Of a DNA stretch of 22,785 nucleotides, positions 1-7,853 are shown piece after piece. Where the stretch lies: NCBI GenBank assembly GCA_900554835.1, contig USJD01000042.1, positions 1 to 22,785 on the forward strand, given 5' to 3'. The translations under genes and the position numbers were made by a program. The DNA is from an uncultured Prevotella sp. Lineage in GTDB: Bacteria; Bacteroidota; Bacteroidia; Bacteroidales; Bacteroidaceae. Below the pieces are notes generated by a model, which had not been told where the DNA came from, made no database searches, and saw nothing but the letters and a program-made list of their open reading frames with translations. Every line of letters starts with the position of its first letter. Positions within the stretch are counted from its first letter, which is position 1.

Positions 1-53
1 ATTCCAAAATTACGTTAAATCACGCTTGTGAATTTTCACTTGCGAAACTTTAG

Positions 54-224
54 TTAAATGATTTTATAAAAACAGGAGATTACAATGATGCAAGGAAAAA
101 ATGGAATGTTTCTCAAGACAAAGACCATCAGAAAATGCATGATATAAAATTTCAAAAAGTAAATATATATCAACAAGTAATGATGGAATTATTCCATAAA
201 AGTACGAATTTAAATGAAAAATAA
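54..224 (+). pseudogene. Remnant of a toxin-tip coding sequence (3' end only)
   Basis: One frame stays open from just after a stop codon at 51-53 to a stop at 222-224. It encodes about 56 residues of basic, helical-looking sequence (the middle reads NDARKKWNVSQDKDHQKMHD). There is no start codon near its beginning, so it looks like the tail of a longer gene. It runs directly into an immunity-like lipoprotein gene. The same arrangement, a tip fragment followed by a small lipoprotein or membrane protein gene, recurs three more times in the window, which is why I read it as a displaced RHS C-terminal tip. I do not recognise the toxin family. It could be an unrelated gene fragment. Confidence 0.4.
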
Positions 225-228
225 CGAT

Positions 229-741
229 ATGAAGGCAAATAATAAAAATCTTTTGGCTATAATGGCTTTTACCTTAGTTTCTTGTTTTCAGTCAAAGGAG
301 AAAGAGGTTGTACTTTATCCTTCCTTTTACGTGGAGGATTACCGTATTGTGTATAATGACAATGATATTGTCATTAAGGCTTGTTGTAAGGATTCGGTAA
401 TAGATAAATGGGATTTGGTGATGAAAAATGGAGAGTACTATATTTCTTATAGAGGGAAAAAATATCTTTTTTTATCAACCAAGCGTGAATGGGATACTGT
501 ATGTGAAGTGTATCCAGACTTTCCAATGCATATAGTAACACAGAAGTTAAATGATTCTTTATTTGTTTCTTCTTTTAATCAAACTATAATACATGAAGGT
601 ATGCTTTTAGAAGTAGTCTATGATAAATTTTATAAGATAAAGCAAGTTCGACATCAAACCATGTGGCTTGATTATACGCCCAAAGGCGTAAAGGCTATTG
701 AATATATTCCTTTTATTTACTCAAATGGAAGGGATGATTGA
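229..741 (+). CDS. Immunity-like lipoprotein, unknown family
   Basis: The protein is about 170 aa. Its N-terminus is a short basic stretch, a hydrophobic segment (LLAIMAFTLVSC) and a lipobox ending in Cys, so it should be lipidated and held on the cell envelope. I chose the ATG at 229, which lies 4 nt after the stop of the preceding toxin-tip remnant. The in-frame ATG at 214 would add five polar residues before the signal and overlap that remnant. The mature part is rich in aromatic and beta-forming residues and has no motif I recognise. Its position directly after a tip fragment and before RHS sequences suggests an immunity protein. That role is inferred from context only. Confidence 0.65.
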   Translation: MKANNKNLLAIMAFTLVSCFQSKEKEVVLYPSFYVEDYRIVYNDNDIVIKACCKDSVIDKWDLVMKNGEYYISYRGKKYLFLSTKREWDTVCEVYPDFPMHIVTQKLNDSLFVSSFNQTIIHEGMLLEVVYDKFYKIKQVRHQTMWLDYTPKGVKAIEYIPFIYSNGRDD

Positions 742-770
742 ATGTTTGAGAATAAGTTGTTTCCCTATAA

Positions 771-878
771 CAGTGTGTTAAAATTAACTATTACGAATAT
801 GACGCCTATGGAAGATTCTTTTCCGAAAAGGACTTGGATGCCAATCCATTGGCAACTTATAAATATAATTATCGCTGA
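771..878 (+). pseudogene. 3' remnant of an RHS A-type (YD-repeat) gene
   Basis: A frame open from 771 encodes about 35 residues that include a YD motif (YYEYDAYGRFFSEKDLDANP) and ends YKYNYR-stop. The intact A gene at 8926-12108 ends in the same way (YD repeat, then EYEYNYRK-stop) and is likewise directly followed by a B-type gene. The TGA at 876-878 overlaps the ATG at 878, so the pair was translationally coupled. Everything 5' of this fragment has been lost. A different frame here is open from 742 to 957, but its product has no RHS features and is probably not real. Confidence 0.7.
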
Positions 879-1966
879 TGAGAAAACTCTATATGTTCAT
901 ATCGGTTCTAGCTCCGATGCTTTTTGGTCAATCATCCTTGGCTCAATCCAACGATGAGAATTACATCTTGTCCCAAAGGAACATCAGTCCATCAAAGTCG
1001 ATAGACGAGTACCAATACTATGATGGGCTGGGACGTTTGGTAGAGAAAGTGTCAGTCAACTTATCACCTGAAAGTGGTGTTGACTTGCTTGAATCCACAA
1101 GCTATGATGCGTTTGGACATGTACTTCAGAAGGGCAAGCCTGTAGCCTTGTCTGGCAATTTGGGCAACTATACTGATGTGACCAGAGACCATTATATTTC
1201 AGACTACAAGGAACCTTATGCCTATATGGAGTATTTCTACGAGAATTCTCCATTGGGAAGAAAAAAAGAGGAACGTGGTCCAGGGGCAGCCTGGATTGTG
1301 CATGTCGTAGGTTCCTCAAAACAAGAGGAGGTTTACACCTATCGTTATGATAATGCCGACCGTTTGCAACAGGTGCTCCACCAATTAAATGGTGGTAAGG
1401 CTGTCTCTTTGAAGCAAAATACCTATGACAAGCATTGCCGCTTGATAAGTCAAAAGGTCTTTGAAAAGGAAACGATTGGTTATGGTTATAATGTAAGGGA
1501 ATGGCCAACGGACATATCTTCCTCAAACTTCAGGGAATCCTTGTCATATTATGACGGCAAGAATCGTGAGTTTGGTGGAAATATATCCGCAATGGTCTGG
1601 AGTGCGAGCGATGAGATTTTGAAACGAAAATATGATTTTACGTATGATAGGCTTTCTCGCTTGACCTCTGCTTCCTATTCTGAGGACAACTCTACGAATG
1701 CTCATTATGATACTCGTTATACGTATGACTTGATGGGTAACATGCTGACCTTGAAACGCAATGGCCTTCAAGATGGGGGAATTTATGGCTTAATAGATGA
1801 TGTAAGTTTTACCTATAAGGAAAATCAGTTGCTCAATGCAGAAGACAAAGTGGAAGACCCTACTTACAAGGATGCTTGGAACTTTGTGGATGGTGCTTCT
1901 GAAAATGTTGAGTATGGATATGATAAGAATGGAAATATGGTCAAGGACCTTAACAAGGGCATCTGA
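878..1966 (+). pseudogene. Shortened RHS B-type protein (DUF6443/YD repeats), internally deleted and lacking core and tip
   Basis: The product is 362 aa. It has a signal peptide (about residues 1-22, ending SSLAQS), a DUF6443-like N-terminal stretch (YDGLGRLVEK, YDAFGHVLQKG) and YD repeats (YDNADRL, YDRLSRL, YDLMGN, YDKNGN). Compared with the 1105-aa B protein at 12110-15427, about 290 residues are missing in frame after roughly residue 147, where the DUF6443 region jumps straight to late YD repeats. The RHS core (about 110 residues) and the tip are also absent. After NGNMVKDLNK the sequence is joined out of frame to a tip remnant and stops. It is probably a non-functional deletion derivative, although the signal peptide and reading frame are intact and it could still be expressed as a short secreted protein. 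Confidence 0.75.
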
Positions 1967-2058
1967 ATCACCCTTCTTGGAAAAAAACAACTAAAGAATT
2001 AAAGGAATTATATGAGTATTTAAAAAAGAAACGACCAAACGAATATTTACAACATTAA
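1957..2058 (+). pseudogene. C-terminal fragment of an RHS toxin tip, fused out of frame
   Basis: The +1 frame overlapping the end of the shortened RHS gene encodes GHLNHPSWKKTTKELKELYE, continues with a Lys/Glu-rich stretch, and ends at a stop at 2056-2058. This looks like the end of a nuclease-type or similar toxin domain (Gly-His, Asn-His, then a charged helix), but it is too short to assign. The joint with the YD region lies near 1955. It explains the premature stop of the upstream gene and indicates a deletion that removed the RHS core and most of the tip. Confidence 0.55.
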
Positions 2059-2072
2059 AATATAATTAGAGT

Positions 2073-2609
2073 ATGATGAAAGATTTTGTTATTATAATAT
2101 CGATACTTTTATGTTCTTGTTGTCCTAACAAGCAACATGCGGTTATTAAAGCTGATTTAGTGAAGGTTTTTGACAATTATCCTTTGACCAGTAAAGGTGA
2201 TGAAAATTACACGCGAGAAATCCATTTGGTATTTAGAATCACAAACACAACTAATGATACTTTTTTTATTCCTATGCAAGCTATGGGATATGACTGTAAT
2301 TCTAAAATACATTTTTGCGTAGATTCACTAAAAAGCATTTCTTTTGCAACGTTTTATGGTAGGGTAGCAAGCTCGCATGTTCTTCTGCCGCACGATTCTA
2401 TTGATTGTGGCATTTCAATTTATCAAGATGAAATAAGAAAGAAAAATATGTCAGTACAGTCTTTACTAAAGGTACTAAAAGTAGAGTATTGTGTGGATGA
2501 CTCTGAAAGAAAAAATAGTAAGTATCAGATTCCCACAATTCTGTTTGATGTTAAAGATAAAAATGTAGAATACTTTTATAATAGTCCTGATCGCCATGGT
2601 CCTCTTTGA
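2073..2609 (+). CDS. Immunity-like lipoprotein, unknown family
   Basis: The protein is 178 aa. A short hydrophobic leader (DFVIIISILLCSC) ends in a lipobox Cys, so it should be a lipoprotein. The start is the ATG at 2073; a second in-frame ATG directly follows at 2076. The mature part contains a beta-rich stretch (REIHLVFRITNTTNDTFFIP) resembling an Ig-like or DUF4352-type fold, and it is otherwise unrecognised. It begins 14 nt after a toxin-tip remnant, and an NTF2-type immunity gene follows 79 nt downstream. Position suggests an immunity protein retained after its cognate toxin was deleted. The role is inferred. Confidence 0.65.
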   Translation: MMKDFVIIISILLCSCCPNKQHAVIKADLVKVFDNYPLTSKGDENYTREIHLVFRITNTTNDTFFIPMQAMGYDCNSKIHFCVDSLKSISFATFYGRVASSHVLLPHDSIDCGISIYQDEIRKKNMSVQSLLKVLKVEYCVDDSERKNSKYQIPTILFDVKDKNVEYFYNSPDRHGPL

Positions 2610-2688
2610 TAAAAAATGATAATCAATAATCAGCTCATAAAATCCCCCAATAAATAGTGTGAGGGATGGAAAAAACAAAATAAAATAA

Positions 2689-3318
2689 ATGAGGAAGGTA
2701 GTTGTGTTTATAAGTATTATAGTGACAACAATTCTTGTTGTACTTTTTTACAAGCCAAGTGATGATACGCCAAATTTTTATCGTTTGGTTTCTTTACAAG
2801 AGTATGAAGGTGAATCTTACAATCCTAAGGATTATTTTGATTCCCCTGATACTTTGTGTGATAATAAAGATACACTTGCTAGAGCTGTTGTTACTAGAAA
2901 GAATACGGCTCTTGATGTAGCAAAGTCTCTTTTTTTGTCTAAATTTGGGCAGAAAAATGTGCAAAAGCTGCAAGCCTCACTAATAGGCGATAGTGTGTGG
3001 AAAGCGAGTGCTATAGGGAAGGATACTATGGCAGTTTATATATATAAAAGCAATGGGAGGATATTAAATGATAAAACTAAGGAGGTAAATTCCATTTTTG
3101 TAGATAATCCAACACTTGCAGCAGAAATAGGTATTGCATATTTGAGTGATATCTATGGCAAGGAAACAATAAATGGAGAATATCCTTTTGAAGTCGTAAA
3201 ATTTAAACATAGTTGGTTGATTATGGGAACACTTCTTAAAGGACATTATGGTGGGACTGGACAGATTCAGATTTCTGCTTATGATGCAAAAGTTAAGTTT
3301 TATATTCATGAAAAATAA
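2689..3318 (+). CDS. NTF2-fold immunity-like protein
   Basis: The protein is 209 aa with one N-terminal hydrophobic helix (VVVFISIIVTTILVVLFY, residues 4-21), so it is membrane anchored or secreted. The C-terminal 75 residues match the pattern I know from the NTF2-fold immunity family found beside polymorphic toxins: an Ala-rich helix with IAYLSDIYGKETIN, then PFEV, then WLIMGTLLKGHYGGTGQIQI. Immunity proteins of this type are thought to bind and block a cognate secreted toxin. Here the upstream toxin is only a fragment, so this is probably an orphan immunity gene. The family call rests on motif memory, not on a search. Confidence 0.65.
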   Translation: MRKVVVFISIIVTTILVVLFYKPSDDTPNFYRLVSLQEYEGESYNPKDYFDSPDTLCDNKDTLARAVVTRKNTALDVAKSLFLSKFGQKNVQKLQASLIGDSVWKASAIGKDTMAVYIYKSNGRILNDKTKEVNSIFVDNPTLAAEIGIAYLSDIYGKETINGEYPFEVVKFKHSWLIMGTLLKGHYGGTGQIQISAYDAKVKFYIHEK

Positions 3319-3562
3319 AAAACGATAGTCATGAGAGCGAATCTTTTCAAAAATAAGTGCTTGTTGAAATGCTTGGGGGATATGTTACTTACCTTTTAAC
3401 TTGAGTCGGTTTCCTAGCCATCATTAAGCAATGTTGTTTTCCATTGAAAAAAAACTTGTTGCAATAAAATATTTTTTAGCTTTTTACGTTTCTCTATTAT
3501 AGATAATGATATTGAATACTAAAGATTAAGAGAATTATAAAAAACCTATTTAAATGATAGTT

Positions 3563-4249
3563 ATGAAAAAGTATTTAGCTGAAATGGTGGGCACGATGGT
3601 GCTCGTGCTGATGGGTTGTGGTGCGGCCGTCAGCTTGGGATGCGACAATGGCGCTCCTGCAACAGTAGTGGGTACGGCAATGGCTTTCGGTCTTGCTGTG
3701 GTGGCGATGGCATATACCATCGGTGGTATCTCGGGTTGCCATATCAACCCTGCCATTACTCTCGGTTGTTTCCTTAGTGGAAGAATGAGTGGCAAGGATG
3801 CCGTCAATTATGTCATCTTCCAGTGCATCGGCGGTGTGCTAGGAGCAGCTATTCTCTATTTACTTACTTCCACGGCGGGACTTGTAGGAACGGGTGCCAA
3901 TGATTTGCAGGCTTGCGGTGCTTCCAACATCACTTCTTGGGGTGGCTTGTTGGCTGAGGTGTTCTTTACCTTTGTCTTCGTTTTGGTCGTATTGGGCGCT
4001 ACAGCCAAGACCAATGGCGCAACCAATAACTTCGCTGGCTTGGCAATCGGTCTTTCGCTCATCTTGGTTCACTTGGCTTGTATTCGTTATACAGGTACCT
4101 CTGTCAATCCTGCTCGTAGCATCGGTCCAGCTTTGTTCCAGGGAGGGACAGCCTTGACCAATCTTTGGATTTTCATCGTAGGTCCATTGGTAGGTGGCGC
4201 TTTGGCTGCAGGTGTATGGAAGGTTATCGAACTAGAAAATAAGAAATAA
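3563..4249 (+). CDS. aqpZ: Aquaporin Z (MIP family water channel)
   Basis: The product is about 228 aa, the usual length for AqpZ, with six membrane helices. The two NPA boxes are at residues 62-64 (HINPAIT) and 182-184 (SVNPARS). The aromatic/arginine filter positions read Phe42, His170, Thr179 and Arg185, which is the water-selective AqpZ pattern rather than the glycerol-channel pattern. I chose the ATG at 3563, giving MKKYLAEMVG as in other AqpZ proteins; an in-frame ATG at 3554 would add three residues. The sugar transporter gene starts 5 nt after the stop, so the two are probably co-transcribed. Codon use is more GC-rich than in the RHS genes to the left. Confidence 0.93.
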   Translation: MKKYLAEMVGTMVLVLMGCGAAVSLGCDNGAPATVVGTAMAFGLAVVAMAYTIGGISGCHINPAITLGCFLSGRMSGKDAVNYVIFQCIGGVLGAAILYLLTSTAGLVGTGANDLQACGASNITSWGGLLAEVFFTFVFVLVVLGATAKTNGATNNFAGLAIGLSLILVHLACIRYTGTSVNPARSIGPALFQGGTALTNLWIFIVGPLVGGALAAGVWKVIELENKK

Positions 4250-4254
4250 GTATA

Positions 4255-5466
4255 ATGTCAACAGAACAAAAGAAAATTACAGACAGAAAGTATTTCGTAC
4301 CTTTTGTATTAATCACGTCGCTCTTCTTCTTGTGGGGCTTCGCTCGTGCCATTTTGGATGTGCTCAACAAGCATTTCCAGAATGCTTTGCATATTAGTAT
4401 TACGCATTCTTCGCTGATTCAGGTAACCACTTATTTGGGTTATTTCCTGATGGCGATTCCGGCAGGTATCTTTATTAATCGGTATGGGTATCGCCGTGGA
4501 GTCGTATTCGGATTGATTCTTTTCGGAGCAGGTTCCTTGCTGTTCATTCCTGGCGCAGCGATGGGCAGTTTTTCTGCTTTTCTGCTATGTTTGTTTATCA
4601 TCGGTTGTGGTCTTGTCTTTCTTGAGACGGCTGCCAATCCGTATGTTACAGAATTGGGTGCCAAGGAGACGGCAACGAGTCGTCTGAATCTCTCGCAGTC
4701 ATTTAATGGTTTAGGAAGTCTTTTCGCTACCTTTTGCGTTGGTCAGTTTCTGTTCAATAATACAGAAGAAGGCGGTAATGTAGTGGTGCCTTATACCATA
4801 TTGGGTATTCTCGTGCTATTGATAGCGCTCGTCTTTTCGCGTGTTCATTTGCCAGAAATAAAGCATGAAGTAACTGCCGAGGATGAGGCTAAGGGTAGTA
4901 ATATCGGCAAACTCTTTGCGCATCATGGTATGTTTGTCTTCGGTCTGTTGGCACTTTTATGCTATGAGATTGCAGAAATTTCCATCAATTCCTATTTCAT
5001 CAATTTCGTAACAGGAATGCGCTGGATGGATGACCGTACGGCATCCCTGGTGCTGACTGTAGCTTTGGGATTCTTTATGGTGGGACGTTTCTTAGGCAGT
5101 TGGATTATGCGCCGGGTGGCTGCCACTACGATGTTGCTCATCTGTGCAGCTGGTAGTGTTGTCTGTATCGGTTTGGTGCTTTGTGATTTAGGGATTGTTT
5201 CCTTAGTCGCATTGGTAGGCAACTATCTTTTTGAAGCGATTATGTTTCCTACGATATTTGCCATTGCTTTGACAGGTTTGGGCAATCTTACCAAATCAGC
5301 ATCTTCCTTGCTGATGATGACCCCGATAGGTGGCTGTGGCTTCCTGCTGATGGGTCTGATAGCCGACACTACTCATGTTACTTTGCCATTTATCGTACCA
5401 TTTATCAGTTTTGTAATAGTATTAGCTTTTGCAGTTCGTGGATACAAAATTGCTCAAAAGAGCTAA
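4255..5466 (+). CDS. fucP: FucP-family sugar/H+ symporter (MFS)
   Basis: The product is 403 aa with about twelve hydrophobic segments. The N-terminal LITSLFFLWGFARAILDVLN and the conserved ETAANPYVTELG with SRLNLSQSFNGLGS are hallmarks of the FucP/GluP branch of the major facilitator superfamily, which imports L-fucose, glucose or galactose with protons across the inner membrane. The substrate cannot be decided from sequence alone; the fucP symbol denotes the family. The length is slightly below that of E. coli FucP. The gene lies 5 nt downstream of aqpZ and upstream of fructose-bisphosphate aldolase, which fits a sugar uptake and glycolysis neighbourhood, though the aldolase has its own promoter. 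Confidence 0.85.
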   Translation: MSTEQKKITDRKYFVPFVLITSLFFLWGFARAILDVLNKHFQNALHISITHSSLIQVTTYLGYFLMAIPAGIFINRYGYRRGVVFGLILFGAGSLLFIPGAAMGSFSAFLLCLFIIGCGLVFLETAANPYVTELGAKETATSRLNLSQSFNGLGSLFATFCVGQFLFNNTEEGGNVVVPYTILGILVLLIALVFSRVHLPEIKHEVTAEDEAKGSNIGKLFAHHGMFVFGLLALLCYEIAEISINSYFINFVTGMRWMDDRTASLVLTVALGFFMVGRFLGSWIMRRVAATTMLLICAAGSVVCIGLVLCDLGIVSLVALVGNYLFEAIMFPTIFAIALTGLGNLTKSASSLLMMTPIGGCGFLLMGLIADTTHVTLPFIVPFISFVIVLAFAVRGYKIAQKS

Positions 5467-5565
5467 AATTGCTATCTGTATTTAGCAAAACATTAGAAAA
5501 TTCGCATCAAAAAGTAAGAATTAACTTTTTTAACTCGTTTGAAATACGAAAAAGCAAGTTAACAT

Positions 5566-5596
5566 TTTGCCGTGTCAAAAGAAAAAAGTAAATTTG
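5566..5596 (+). promoter_or_regulatory. Bacteroidota-type promoter for the aldolase gene
   Basis: TTTG at 5566-5569 and TAAATTTG at 5589-5596 are separated by 19 nt. This matches the Bacteroidota sigma-ABfr consensus (TTTG, about 19 nt, TAnnTTTG). Transcription would start near 5603, giving a leader of about 85 nt before the aldolase start codon. Confidence 0.8.
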
Positions 5597-5686
5597 CACT
5601 CGTTTAAGGGAAGTGTTTGGTAAGAGTGCTTTACCTTATTAATATAGTATAGAAGAATGTTTCATTAAAATAATAAATTAAATATT

Positions 5687-6700
5687 ATGGCAGTAGATTA
5701 CAAGAAAATCGGTCTTGTGAACACTAAGGAAATGTTTGCAAGAGCTATCAAGGGCGGTTGGGCCGTTCCTGCTTTCAACTTCAACAACTTGGAGCAGCTC
5801 CAGGCTATCATCCAGGCTTCTTCAAACTTGAAGTCACCAGTTATCCTCCAGGTATCTAAGGGTGCTCGTAAGTATGCTAACCCTACTTTGCTCCGTTACT
5901 TGGCAGAGGGTGCTGTAGAGTATGCTAAGGAGTTGGGTTGCAACCATCCTGAGATCGTTCTCCACCTCGATCACGGTGATAGCTTCGAGACATGTAAGAG
6001 CTGTGTAGATTTCGGCTTCTCTTCTGTAATGATCGACGGTTCTGCACTTCCATACGAGGAGAACATTGCATTGACAAAGAAGGTTGTTGACTACGCTCAT
6101 CAGTTCGGTGTAACTGTAGAGGGTGAGCTCGGTGTCCTCGCTGGTGTTGAGGATGACGTAGTTGCTGAGGAGTCTCACTATACAAAGCCTGAGGAGGTTG
6201 TTGATTTCGCTACACGTACAGGTGTTGATTCATTGGCTATCTCTATCGGTACTTCTCACGGTGCTTACAAGTTCAAGCCAGAGCAGTGCACACGTGACCC
6301 TAAGACTGGTCACCTCGTTCCTCCTCCATTGGCATTCGACGTATTGGCAGCAGTTGAGAAGCAGCTTCCTGGTTTCCCTATCGTTCTCCACGGTTCTTCT
6401 TCAGTTCCTCAGGAGTATGTTGATATCATCAACAAGTTCGGTGGTAAGTTGCCAGATGCAGTTGGTATCCCAGAGGAGCAGTTGACTAAGGCTTCTGAGA
6501 GCGCTGTTTGCAAGATCAACATCGACTCTGACTCTCGTCTTGCTTTCACAGCAGGTGTTCGTGAGACATTGGCTCTTCACCCAGAGTACTTCGACCCACG
6601 TCAGTACTGCGGTAAGGCTCGTGAGTACATGGTTGATCTCTATAGCCACAAGATCAAGGATGTTCTTCATTCTGACAACAAGTTGGCTAACCTCGACTAA
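5687..6700 (+). CDS. fbaA: Class II fructose-bisphosphate aldolase
   Basis: The product is 337 aa and catalyses reversible cleavage of fructose 1,6-bisphosphate into dihydroxyacetone phosphate and glyceraldehyde 3-phosphate in the cytoplasm (glycolysis and gluconeogenesis). The class II signature is clear: HLDHGD with catalytic Asp95 and zinc-ligand His96, Glu147 in EGELG, and zinc-ligand histidines His191 (TSHGAYK) and His235 (VLHGSS). The length fits the family. Codon use is strikingly uniform (CGT, AAG, GAG, CTC preferred), as expected for a highly expressed gene. It has its own strong promoter and a good intrinsic terminator, so it appears to be a single-gene transcript. Confidence 0.97.
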   Translation: MAVDYKKIGLVNTKEMFARAIKGGWAVPAFNFNNLEQLQAIIQASSNLKSPVILQVSKGARKYANPTLLRYLAEGAVEYAKELGCNHPEIVLHLDHGDSFETCKSCVDFGFSSVMIDGSALPYEENIALTKKVVDYAHQFGVTVEGELGVLAGVEDDVVAEESHYTKPEEVVDFATRTGVDSLAISIGTSHGAYKFKPEQCTRDPKTGHLVPPPLAFDVLAAVEKQLPGFPIVLHGSSSVPQEYVDIINKFGGKLPDAVGIPEEQLTKASESAVCKINIDSDSRLAFTAGVRETLALHPEYFDPRQYCGKAREYMVDLYSHKIKDVLHSDNKLANLD

Positions 6701-6726
6701 TTCGAGATTTTTCAATCTAAGATATG

Positions 6727-6760
6727 AGAGTGGAATCCGAAAGGGTTCCACTCTTTTTTT
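6727..6760 (+). terminator. Rho-independent terminator after the aldolase gene
   Basis: AGAGTGGAA at 6727-6735 pairs with TTCCACTCT at 6746-6754. The stem can extend through CC/GG around a GAAA loop, and it runs into a T tract ending at 6760. Confidence 0.92.
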
Positions 6761-6767
6761 GCTTTTT

Positions 6768-6834
6768 ATAGGCTGACTCTTGATAGGCAGATTGTATTCT
6801 TAATAGGTTGCCTCCTATATAGGCTGCCTATTTT
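6768..6834. repeat. Four imperfect copies of ATAGGCTG
   Basis: ATAGGCTG, ATAGGCAG, ATAGGTTG and ATAGGCTG start at 6768, 6783, 6803 and 6819. The second copy also pairs with CTGCCTAT at 6823-6830, so the segment could form a hairpin with an inner arm. It lies in the 492-nt gap between the aldolase gene and the next lipoprotein gene. The rest of that gap holds the terminator, a promoter -7 box and a 12-bp direct repeat; I see no gene in it. Confidence 0.4.
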
Positions 6835-6985
6835 CTTGAAAGTTCAAGATTGCGAGAAATGCTGATGGTGGTCTTTTGTTTTAAAAAGGTGTACTTTTTG
6901 TTTTAAATCAGTTTGCTATAAACCATATTAATATCCGTTAGCATAGTTTAACGATATCCGTGCTTATTCTTCAAGAAAGATTTCA

Positions 6986-6993
6986 TATTTTTG
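6986..6993 (+). promoter_or_regulatory. Probable promoter -7 box for the lipoprotein gene
   Basis: TATTTTTG matches the TAnnTTTG box and is followed by GCAC, as often seen at Bacteroidota start sites. I find no clear TTG at the usual -33 distance. If it is real, the leader to the ATG at 7193 is about 190 nt, long enough to hold regulation. The leader contains a weak hairpin at 7006-7026. Confidence 0.45.
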
Positions 6994-7093
6994 CACCCGA
7001 AAGAAATACTTTGCTTGGGCAAGTATGCTTTTATTCTTATATAATATCATTGTACTGGTAGAAGATGACGACTGCGTTTGGAGTAACGCAATT

Positions 7094-7128
7094 TAACTAA
7101 AGACATAAGTGTAAAGTAACTAAAGACA
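7094..7128. repeat. 12-bp direct repeat in the lipoprotein leader
   Basis: TAACTAAAGACA occurs at 7094-7105 and again at 7117-7128, 23 bp apart (about two helical turns). This could be a pair of regulator sites or simple local duplication. Nothing else supports a function. Confidence 0.35.
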
Positions 7129-7192
7129 ATATATAATGATTAAACAAAAATAAACAAGCAATAAATAGAATACAAGTAAATGATATTAGATT

Positions 7193-7687
7193 ATGAGAAA
7201 ATTTTCAATGATGCCGATTTTGGTATTGGCAATGGCATTGGGCTTTGTAAGCTGCAGTGCAAGTGATGATGGAGTAAACGATGGAATGCTTGGTCATCAG
7301 ACCACTACATTCATGCCTTCGTTCTCAATGTTGAGTTACACACAGTCTGCAAGTACACCTATCCTACAGGATGGTAGCAACAGCGCTGAAATGGAAGAGA
7401 AGCTTGTCTGCAAGATTCTGCCAGGTGGAAAGTTGATGCTGACTCACAAGAATGTTGTTTTTGACGATGCTGTAAGCATTAAGATGGAAACAACTTTGGT
7501 GGGCAACAAGTTGATTGTCACAGAGAATGCTGACTATGGAGTGTCTGGCAACTATGGCTACTATACTCTGAATACTACAGTAGGTACGCTGAAAGATGGT
7601 AACTATACGATTGTTGTCATGCGCAACCAGAATGTGAGAGCAGAGTTCCAGATGTCTTACGATTCATCTAAGGCCAAGAACCAATAA
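7193..7687 (+). CDS. Small lipoprotein of unknown function
   Basis: The protein is 164 aa. The leader MRKFSMMPILVLAMALGFVSC has a basic start, a hydrophobic core and a lipobox ending in Cys21, so it should be lipidated and exported. The mature part has an Asp/Ser-rich linker and then a beta-rich domain (KLMLTHKNVVF, KLIVTEN, GNYTIVVMRN), resembling small Bacteroidota calycin-like or lipocalin-like lipoproteins. I cannot assign a family. It stands alone, with its own probable promoter and a short intergenic region after it. The next gene has a separate promoter, so there is no operon link to the RHS genes. Confidence 0.75.
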   Translation: MRKFSMMPILVLAMALGFVSCSASDDGVNDGMLGHQTTTFMPSFSMLSYTQSASTPILQDGSNSAEMEEKLVCKILPGGKLMLTHKNVVFDDAVSIKMETTLVGNKLIVTENADYGVSGNYGYYTLNTTVGTLKDGNYTIVVMRNQNVRAEFQMSYDSSKAKNQ

Positions 7688-7797
7688 TTGTATTTCCGAC
7701 GACCAGTTTAAATTTTATTTTTTATATAATAAGTTAGTAAAGTTACTACAAAACTAATATTTCTCTAAAAAAGTTATTCTATTTCATTTTTTATTTG

Positions 7798-7805
7798 TAC
7801 TTTTG
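7798..7805 (+). promoter_or_regulatory. Probable promoter -7 box of the RHS operon
   Basis: TACTTTTG matches TAnnTTTG exactly and is followed by TCGCAC. Transcription would start near 7812. This rules out a TTG codon at 7803 as a translation start and favours the ATG at 7842 or 7854. A -33 TTG at standard spacing is not evident. Confidence 0.55.
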
Positions 7806-7853
7806 TCGCACAATACAAATGATTCATTACTATTTGTAAAAATGGATGATAAG

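Noticed and set aside
742..957. A 71-aa open frame between the first lipoprotein gene and the shortened RHS gene
   Set aside because: The overlapping frame encodes a clear YD-repeat end that couples to the next gene. The 71-aa product has no recognisable features and overlaps two better-supported sequences.
1056..1526. Long minus-strand open frame within the shortened RHS gene
   Set aside because: It is the antisense shadow of YD-repeat coding sequence and shows no protein features.
7006..7026. Riboswitch or attenuator in the lipoprotein leader
   Set aside because: The stem is short and carries a bulge, and I see no T tract directly after it and no known riboswitch motif.
7803..7841. TTG start for the T9SS-like protein gene
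   Set aside because: The TTG is part of a TAnnTTTG promoter box, so it would not be transcribed. The signal peptide begins at the later ATG.
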